Assembly (NCBI GenBank): GCA_035341665.1
Contig: DAOQVR010000003.1
Location: 124,001 to 188,000 of the forward strand
DNA: 64,000 bases
Direction of reading: 5' to 3'
From: DAOQVR01 sp035341665
GTDB lineage: Bacteria; Chloroflexota; Anaerolineae; JAAYZQ01
Positions 59,396-64,000 of the stretch are shown here, piece by piece. Position 1 is the stretch's first letter; each line of letters opens with the position of its first letter. Both the position numbers and the translations under genes were made by a program. The notes below the pieces were generated by a model. It was not told the origin of the DNA, made no database searches, and saw only the letters and a program-made list of their open reading frames with translations.

Positions 59396-60297
59396 CTCTC
59401 CTCCGCCGAGGCCAGTCCTGCACCGGCCAATGCCCACACCACCTCGAGCAAGGCAGTGTGATCCGCTTCGCCCAGCCCTTGCGCCAGGGCGGCGGCGAAC
59501 AACTCCGACACCACGGCCGTCACGGGCAGCGGCGCCCCGCACTCGCGGCCGGCCTGACGAACGATTCCGAGGTCCTTGTGATGCAGCCGGATGCGGAAGC
59601 CCGGCTCGAAATCGCCGCGCACCATGCGCTGACCGCGGTTCTCGAGAATGCCGCAGCGCGCAAGGCCAGCACCCAAAACCTCTACTATGATGGCGGGATC
59701 GACTCCCGACCTGATGCCCAGCGCGAGGGCCTCGCAGATGCCAGCCACCGTGACCGCCGTCAACACCTGGTTGCAGGCCTTGACCGTCTGGCCTGCCCCG
59801 GTGGGGCCGCAGTAGACGGCCGTCTTTCCGAGGACCGAGAAGATGGGGCGAAGCAGGTCAAAGGTGTCCCGATCCCCACCGGCCATGATGGAGAGAGTGC
59901 CCTGCCGCGCGCCCACATCGCCGCCGCTGACCGGGGCGTCCAGGCAGCGGACCCCCACCGCACCAAGGGACGCAGCGACCTTCCTGGCGGTGGAGGGTGC
60001 AATGGTGCTCATGTCCACGTAGACCAGGCCCGAGTGCACGCCCTCGACCAGGCCGCCCGCACCGAGAGCCACCCGCTCCACGTCGGGCGAGTCGGGCAGC
60101 ATGGTGATAACCAGGTCGCTTTGCTCGGCAACCTCCCGGGGGGACTGCGCAGATCGGGCGCCCCGGGAAACCAGCTCGTCCTGAGCAGGGCGGCTGCGGT
60201 TGTGCACGACGACGGCATACCCCGCCGCCAGCAGGTTGCCGGCCATGGGCTTGCCCATGATACCAAGGCCGATGAACCCAACTGTCTGAAAGGGCAT
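59392..60297 (-). CDS. NAD(P)-dependent beta-hydroxyacid dehydrogenase (HIBADH/GarR-like)
   Basis: A 301-residue dehydrogenase. GFIGLGIMGKPMAGNLLAAG is the nucleotide-binding loop, DAPVSGGDVGARQGTL the substrate signature, and GAGQTVKACNQVL carries the catalytic Lys. FRIRLHHKDLGI is the C-terminal family motif. It oxidises a 3-hydroxy acid such as 3-hydroxyisobutyrate or tartronate semialdehyde. ATG 60297 has GGAGAG upstream. It is the first gene of a minus-strand run through PAS, TldD and TldE. Confidence 0.87.
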   Translation of the reverse strand: MPFQTVGFIGLGIMGKPMAGNLLAAGYAVVVHNRSRPAQDELVSRGARSAQSPREVAEQSDLVITMLPDSPDVERVALGAGGLVEGVHSGLVYVDMSTIAPSTARKVAASLGAVGVRCLDAPVSGGDVGARQGTLSIMAGGDRDTFDLLRPIFSVLGKTAVYCGPTGAGQTVKACNQVLTAVTVAGICEALALGIRSGVDPAIIVEVLGAGLARCGILENRGQRMVRGDFEPGFRIRLHHKDLGIVRQAGRECGAPLPVTAVVSELFAAALAQGLGEADHTALLEVVWALAGAGLASAEER

Positions 60298-60354
60298 GGC
60301 TTCTCTCCGGATCGGGTGCGTGACAGCCTGCGACTCGCAGCCCAAAGGCGTTGC

Positions 60355-60383
60355 TTGACCGACAGCGCCAAGCATTGTACAAT
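60355..60383 (+). promoter_or_regulatory. Promoter of the FmdB/oxoamine synthase unit
   Basis: TTGACC (60355-60360), a 17-nt spacer and TACAAT (60378-60383); start near 60390, 39 nt before the ATG. Confidence 0.65.
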
Positions 60384-60428
60384 AGCGGGGTTGTCCAGCC
60401 AAATCTCACCGAATTGGGAGCAACGATC

Positions 60429-60668
60429 ATGCCGCTGTACGAGTACAGGTGTACCGATTGCCAGGCCAAGTTCGAGAAACTCAGGCCGATGAGCCAGGCC
60501 GATGCCCCTATCACCTGCTCGGTCTGCGGCAGCAGCGCCACCGCGCGGGCCATCTCCCTCTTTTCCGCCATTTCGAAGGGCAGCAACGGAAGCACCCAAC
60601 ACGTGAGCGGAACGGGGGGGGGCTGCGGGTCGTGCAGCGGTGGAAGCTGCGCCACATGCGGACACTAG
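60429..60668 (+). CDS. FmdB-family zinc ribbon protein
   Basis: A 79-residue protein. MPLYEYRCTDCQAKFEKLRP and CSVCGSSA give the two CxxC knuckles of the FmdB regulator family. The C-terminus has an extra Gly/Ser/Cys tail (GCGSCSGGSCATCGH) with five further Cys or His residues. The function may be regulatory or structural. GGGAG lies 9 nt before ATG 60429. The next gene starts 16 nt after its stop. Confidence 0.85.
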   Translation: MPLYEYRCTDCQAKFEKLRPMSQADAPITCSVCGSSATARAISLFSAISKGSNGSTQHVSGTGGGCGSCSGGSCATCGH

Positions 60669-60684
60669 GTCAAAGGAGCGAGTG

Positions 60685-61863
60685 ATGGACCTTTTTGCCA
60701 AGTGCACAGGTTTCACCATGGCCAGGGAGGTCATGGCAACCGGCAACTACCCCTACTTCATGCCCCTGGACGATACGGAAGGCACAGAGGTGACCATCCG
60801 TGGCCGCAAGCTGGTCATGATCGGGTCCAACAACTACCTCGGCTTGACGACTCACCCAAAGGTTCGCGAGGCTGCCATCGAAGCGACCCGGCAGTTCGGC
60901 ACGAGCTGCACCGGATCGCGGTTCCTGAACGGGACGCTGGCCTCTCACCTGGAGCTGGAGAAGCAGCTGGCGGCTTTTGTGGAGAAGGAGGCCGCTCTTG
61001 TCTTCTCAACGGGGTACCAGGTCAATGTCGGCACGATTTCGTCCTTGCTGGGGCGTTCCGATTATGTCATCACCGACAAGGACGATCACGCGAGCATCGT
61101 CGATGGCTGCCAGATGTCGCTGGGGACGCTGAAGCGATACCGCCACGCCGATCCAGAAGACCTGGAGCGGGTGCTTGCTCAAGTCCCGGCAGAGGCTGGC
61201 AAGCTGGTGGTGACCGACGGCGTCTTCAGCATGGGCGGCGACATTGCGCCCCTGCCGGAGATGCTGCCGGTGTGCAAGAGGCACGGCGCCCGGCTGATGG
61301 TGGACGATGCGCACGGCATCGGCGTGCTGGGCGGGGGAAAGGGAACGGCCCACCACCTGGGGGTCAACGATCAAGTGGACCTGGTCATGGGTACCTTCAG
61401 CAAGTCGTTTGCCTCGCTGGGCGGATTCATCGCCGGCTCGGAGACGGTCATCCACTATGTCCAGCACCACGCTCGCTCGCTGATCTTTAGCGCCTCCATG
61501 CCCCCCGGCAACGTGGCTGCGGTGTGCGCAGCGCTCGAGGTGATGATTGCCGAGCCAGAGCGGACTGCACGGGTGAACGAGATCGCCAGCCACATGCGAG
61601 CGGAGCTGAAGCGACTGGGGTTCGACACAGGCCCCAGCCAGACGCCGATCATCCCGATCATCATCGGAGATGAGTATGCCACCTTCGCAGCGTGGAAGGC
61701 CCTGTTCGAGGAGGGTGTGTATACCAACCCGGTCATCCCTCCAGCGGTTCCTCCGAACAAGTCTCTGCTGCGCACGAGCTACATGGCAACGCACACGGAA
61801 TCGCAGCTCGCCTTCGTCCTGGAGAAGTTCGAGAAGGTCGGCAAGGCTGTGGGCTTGATCTAG
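60685..61863 (+). CDS. Alpha-oxoamine synthase (glycine C-acetyltransferase/serine palmitoyltransferase-like)
   Basis: A 392-residue PLP enzyme. K240 in GTFSKSFASLGGF is the Schiff-base lysine, and VDDAHGIGVLG holds the PLP-contacting Asp and His. SNNYLGLTTHPKV and CTGSRFLNGTLASHLELE are typical of KBL, BioF and SPT. The family condenses an amino acid with an acyl-CoA. The protein starts with a ~45-residue arm (FMPLDDTEGTEVTIRGRKL) like those of bacterial serine palmitoyltransferases, so sphingolipid synthesis is possible. No threonine dehydrogenase or biotin gene is adjacent. ATG 60685 has AAAGGAG upstream. Confidence 0.83.
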   Translation: MDLFAKCTGFTMAREVMATGNYPYFMPLDDTEGTEVTIRGRKLVMIGSNNYLGLTTHPKVREAAIEATRQFGTSCTGSRFLNGTLASHLELEKQLAAFVEKEAALVFSTGYQVNVGTISSLLGRSDYVITDKDDHASIVDGCQMSLGTLKRYRHADPEDLERVLAQVPAEAGKLVVTDGVFSMGGDIAPLPEMLPVCKRHGARLMVDDAHGIGVLGGGKGTAHHLGVNDQVDLVMGTFSKSFASLGGFIAGSETVIHYVQHHARSLIFSASMPPGNVAAVCAALEVMIAEPERTARVNEIASHMRAELKRLGFDTGPSQTPIIPIIIGDEYATFAAWKALFEEGVYTNPVIPPAVPPNKSLLRTSYMATHTESQLAFVLEKFEKVGKAVGLI

Positions 61864-61870
61864 GTACGGC

Positions 61871-61899
61871 TTGCCTATCCGGCAGGTTTTCTCTATAAT
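61871..61899 (+). promoter_or_regulatory. Promoter of the signal peptidase gene
   Basis: TTGCCT (61871-61876), a 17-nt spacer and a perfect TATAAT (61894-61899). A short GC stem with a T-run (61869-61890) overlaps it and might end the oxoamine synthase transcript. Confidence 0.65.
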
Positions 61900-61969
61900 A
61901 ACCGTCAGTCAAGTACCCAGGAACCAGCGCTGAGCCCGGTAGGAGGCTTGGCGCTTTCCAGGTGAGGGG

Positions 61970-62533
61970 ATGCAGGCAGAACCACAACAGACGCCCCAGC
62001 AGTCCCGGTCGGCCTTTCGGGAAGTGGTGGAGACACTGCTTTTCACCCTGCTGATCTACCTGCTGATTCGCACCTTTCTGTTCGAGAACTACCGGGTGGT
62101 GGGCACGAGCATGGTGCCGACCCTTGCCGACGGCCAGTTCCTGGTCGTCAACAAGCTGGGCTACCGGCTGCACCCACCGCAGCGAGGGGACATCATCGTA
62201 TTCCGGGATCCCTTTTCCTCCGACCGTAAGCTGATCAAGCGCGTCATAGGCCTGCCGGGTGACAGCGTCGAGATTGTGGGCGGACAGATCCTGATCAATG
62301 GGCAGTCCCTCGATGAGCCGTATCTGGCGGACCCAGGTGACACCACGCGGAGTGCTACAGCGCTGGCCGAGGAAGAGTACTGGGTCATGGGCGACAATCG
62401 GGACAACTCCAGCGACTCCCGCAGCTGGGGGACGCTGGTCCGGGCCAGGATCGTCGGAAAGGCGTGGCTGAGCTATTGGCCCCCTGCTCTGTGGGGCCTG
62501 ATCCCGCACGAGACCTATGGGCTGGTGGAGTGA
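61970..62533 (+). CDS. lepB: Signal peptidase I
   Basis: A 187-residue type I leader peptidase with one N-terminal membrane helix (TLLFTLLIYLLIRTFLF). Ser47 in VGTSMVPTL and Lys90 in KLIKRVIGLPGD form the catalytic dyad. YWVMGDNRDNSSDSRSWG is the box E motif. It removes signal peptides from the many exported proteins in the window. The size and single helix match Gram-positive-type enzymes. Confidence 0.93.
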   Translation: MQAEPQQTPQQSRSAFREVVETLLFTLLIYLLIRTFLFENYRVVGTSMVPTLADGQFLVVNKLGYRLHPPQRGDIIVFRDPFSSDRKLIKRVIGLPGDSVEIVGGQILINGQSLDEPYLADPGDTTRSATALAEEEYWVMGDNRDNSSDSRSWGTLVRARIVGKAWLSYWPPALWGLIPHETYGLVE

Positions 62534-62563
62534 AGCCGCCTGAGATGGCTCCAGGGAGCTCCG

Positions 62564-63391
62564 ATGCCGGTGTCTGAGGAGGCTATCCGCGAGGTGGTGC
62601 GGCGCGTCGTCCTGCGCACGATTGGGCAGGGGACGGCACCAGCCGCAGGAGGGGAGGCGCCGAGCCCGCCTGCAAGACAGGCGCCTTCAGCTGAGCGCGC
62701 ACGCATCACCGAGGCAGATGTCCTGGCCCTGCCGGCCGGGGCGCAGATCGAGGTGCCCGCCGGCGCTCTGGTGACCCCACTCGCGCGTGATGCTGCCGCG
62801 GAGCGGCGAATTGGCCTCTCGGAAGGCGGCACAGGAGGAGCCGGCCCGCAGGGGCCCAAGCCGCCGCAATGGCCTCGAGCGGCAGAAGCCGCGCCTGGGC
62901 AGGCTGGCGGTACGTCACGCATTGTCGCGGTGGGTGCGGACCACGGTGGATTCCGCCTGAAAGAGGAGATCAAGAACGTGCTGGCAGAGTTGGGGTACCA
63001 GGTCACCGACTGCGGCACGTTTGGAACCGACCCCGTGGACTACCCGGATTATGCTTACGCAGTAGCCCGCCTGGTGGCGGATGGAGCTGCCTGGCGCGGG
63101 ATCGTGATGGACGGTGCCGGGATCGGTTCCTGCATGGCGGCCAACAAGGTGCCCGGCGTGCGCGCGGCGATGTGCTACGATCACGCGACGGCGGTCAACT
63201 CCCGGGAGCACAACGATGCCAACGTCCTCAGCCTGGGGGCGATGCTGATAGGCTCCAACCTGGCGCGCCAGATCGTGAGAGCCTGGCTTGAGACTTCATT
63301 TGGGGGAGACCGGCACGCGCGGCGCGTCGGCAAGATCATGGATATTGAGCGCCGCTTCCTGAAGAAGCCGGGCTCGATGCAAGGTAACTGA
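62564..63391 (+). CDS. RpiB/LacAB-type sugar-phosphate isomerase with N-terminal microcompartment-like targeting region
   Basis: A 275-residue protein, about 120 residues longer than plain RpiB. Residues 1-20 form an amphipathic helix (SEEAIREVVRRVVLRTI). A Pro/Gly/Ala linker follows to about 45. Residues ~46-85 carry ITEADVLALPAGAQIEVP and GALVTPLARDAA, a module that resembles a segment of EutT and other microcompartment-associated proteins. The C-terminal RpiB domain starts at IVAVGADHGGFRLKEEI and has GIVMDGAGIGSCMAANKVPG and CYDHATAVNSREHNDANVL, the active-site stretches. It would interconvert ribose/ribulose 5-phosphate or a related pair. The DeoC gene follows 7 nt later. Confidence 0.82.
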   Translation: MPVSEEAIREVVRRVVLRTIGQGTAPAAGGEAPSPPARQAPSAERARITEADVLALPAGAQIEVPAGALVTPLARDAAAERRIGLSEGGTGGAGPQGPKPPQWPRAAEAAPGQAGGTSRIVAVGADHGGFRLKEEIKNVLAELGYQVTDCGTFGTDPVDYPDYAYAVARLVADGAAWRGIVMDGAGIGSCMAANKVPGVRAAMCYDHATAVNSREHNDANVLSLGAMLIGSNLARQIVRAWLETSFGGDRHARRVGKIMDIERRFLKKPGSMQGN

Positions 63392-63398
63392 GGAGACC

Positions 63399-64000
63399 GT
63401 GCCACTGGATACGGCAAGCATTGAGCGGCTCGTAGAGCTGATCACCAGAGAGGTGCTGATCGTCCTACGCGAGCAGGAGAGCCGCTCGGCAGGGTGCAGT
63501 GAGGGGGCGTGCGCGGATTGCGTGGGCGACTGTATCAACCGCTGCCAAGACAAGATCCAGCAGGTCGTGGCTGCCGGCGCAGCGCGCGTCACTGCCGGCC
63601 TGGGCGCCGGGGGCGCAGGGACGCACCTGGCCCAGATGATCGACCACACCCTCCTGAAGGCCGACGCAACCCAGGAGCAGATTGCGCAGCTCTGCTATGA
63701 GGCGCGCAAGCATGGCTTTGCTACTGTGTGCGTGAACCCGAGCTACGTGAAGCTGTGCTGCCAGCTGCTCAAAGGCTCACCGGTGCACGTGTGCACGGTG
63801 GTGGGCTTTCCTTTGGGCGCGACTCCCCCGGAGGTCAAGGCCTACGAAGCGCAGCAGGCGATCGACGACGGCGCCACCGAGGTGGACATGGTGATCAACA
63901 TCGGCGCGCTCAAGTCGAAGGACTATGCCCTGGTCGAGCGCGACATCGCGAGTGTCGGGCGAACGTGCCATGCGGGAGGAACGCTGCTGAAGGTGATCCT
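63399..64000 (+). CDS. deoC: Deoxyribose-phosphate aldolase with targeting helix and Cys cluster (3' end beyond window)
   Basis: The first ~200 codons are visible. Residues 4-25 form an amphipathic helix (TASIERLVELITREVLIVL) like an encapsulation peptide. A Cys-rich segment follows (CSEGACADCVGDCINRC), then an Ala/Gly linker. The aldolase barrel starts at MIDHTLLKADAT and shows TVCVNPSYV, VVGFPLGATPPEVK and EVDMVINIGALKS; the window ends at LLKVI, where the Schiff-base Lys of DeoC lies. GTG 63399 follows AGGAG, 7 nt after the RpiB-like stop. DeoC and RpiB with such N-termini point to a sugar-phosphate-utilising microcompartment. Confidence 0.85.
   Translation, partial: MPLDTASIERLVELITREVLIVLREQESRSAGCSEGACADCVGDCINRCQDKIQQVVAAGAARVTAGLGAGGAGTHLAQMIDHTLLKADATQEQIAQLCYEARKHGFATVCVNPSYVKLCCQLLKGSPVHVCTVVGFPLGATPPEVKAYEAQQAIDDGATEVDMVINIGALKSKDYALVERDIASVGRTCHAGGTLLKVI

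Noticed and set aside
62564..63391. Plain ribose-5-phosphate isomerase B of the pentose phosphate pathway
   Set aside because: The 120-residue N-terminal extension with an amphipathic helix, and the adjacent DeoC with a similar helix, point to a compartment-associated paralogue rather than the housekeeping enzyme.
1..64000. tRNA, rRNA, tmRNA, IS elements or prophage
   Set aside because: I looked for tRNA T-loop patterns, transposase motifs and terminal repeats and found none that held up. Reading by eye can miss a divergent tRNA.

Overview
The window is a GC-rich, densely packed bacterial chromosome segment. The most likely source is an anaerobic or facultatively anaerobic Chloroflexota, probably Anaerolineae-like. 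This rests on several traits seen together: Thr/Pro-rich linkers in secreted proteins, DUF3160, DUF4173 and DUF1361 proteins, glycyl-radical and ferredoxin-fused enzymes, rubredoxin-fused reductases, and a secreted protein ending in an FLPL motif. No rRNA, tRNA, CRISPR array, IS element or phage gene was seen. The taxonomic call is inference, not a database result.

Layout. 1-3473 (minus): an amino-acid operon of a threonine synthase-like protein, a second fold-type II PLP enzyme and a YgeY-like M20 hydrolase cut by the window edge. 4075-5625 (minus): a nucleotide-sugar epimerase-like protein with a C-terminal zinc ribbon. 5917-10911 (plus): a catabolic run of KstD-like flavoprotein, two CoA-transferase subunits, an ABM-domain protein and a zinc alcohol dehydrogenase, facing a 4HBT thioesterase. 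11549-16644 (plus): an envelope redox group of a tiny CxxC membrane protein, a NapH-type polyferredoxin, a TlpA lipoprotein and a large beta-propeller protein broken by one in-frame UGA. 16718-19586 (minus): a membrane histidine kinase and its response regulator, the latter apparently leaderless. 19743-21954 (plus): two polytopic membrane proteins. 21998-28504 (minus): rubredoxin-fused reductase, Fe-S protein, CapA-like protein and DUF3160 lipoprotein. 28856-33493 (plus): two secreted or anchored proteases (S8 and C11).

33494-34660 is a decayed stretch with a ThiF-family remnant and a frameshifted remnant of an aldo/keto reductase whose intact relative lies at 38241-39425. 34661-37886 (minus) is a sugar-type ABC importer (permease, ATPase, binding protein) with its own promoter and an internal terminator. 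From 49862 down to 37924 runs a long same-strand series: a glycyl radical enzyme, C69 peptidase, radical-SAM activase, kinase-fold protein, class III aminotransferase, FMN-split-barrel protein, glycosyltransferase, methyltransferase, aldo/keto reductase and a small DUF protein. The first six look like one undescribed anaerobic pathway.

49997-53387 (minus): acyltransferase, UMF1-type transporter and GNAT-like protein. 53606-54922 (plus): L,D-transpeptidase and a small Cys-rich protein. 54950-60297 (minus): a QTMAN/GTDC1-like glycosyltransferase, the TldE/TldD pair, a PAS protein and a beta-hydroxyacid dehydrogenase. 60429-62533 (plus): FmdB zinc ribbon, alpha-oxoamine synthase and signal peptidase I.

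The last 1.4 kb (62564-64000) holds an RpiB-type isomerase and a deoxyribose-phosphate aldolase. Both carry N-terminal amphipathic helices and linkers like those that target enzymes into bacterial microcompartments. This is probably the first part of a sugar-phosphate-utilising microcompartment locus whose shell genes would lie beyond the window.
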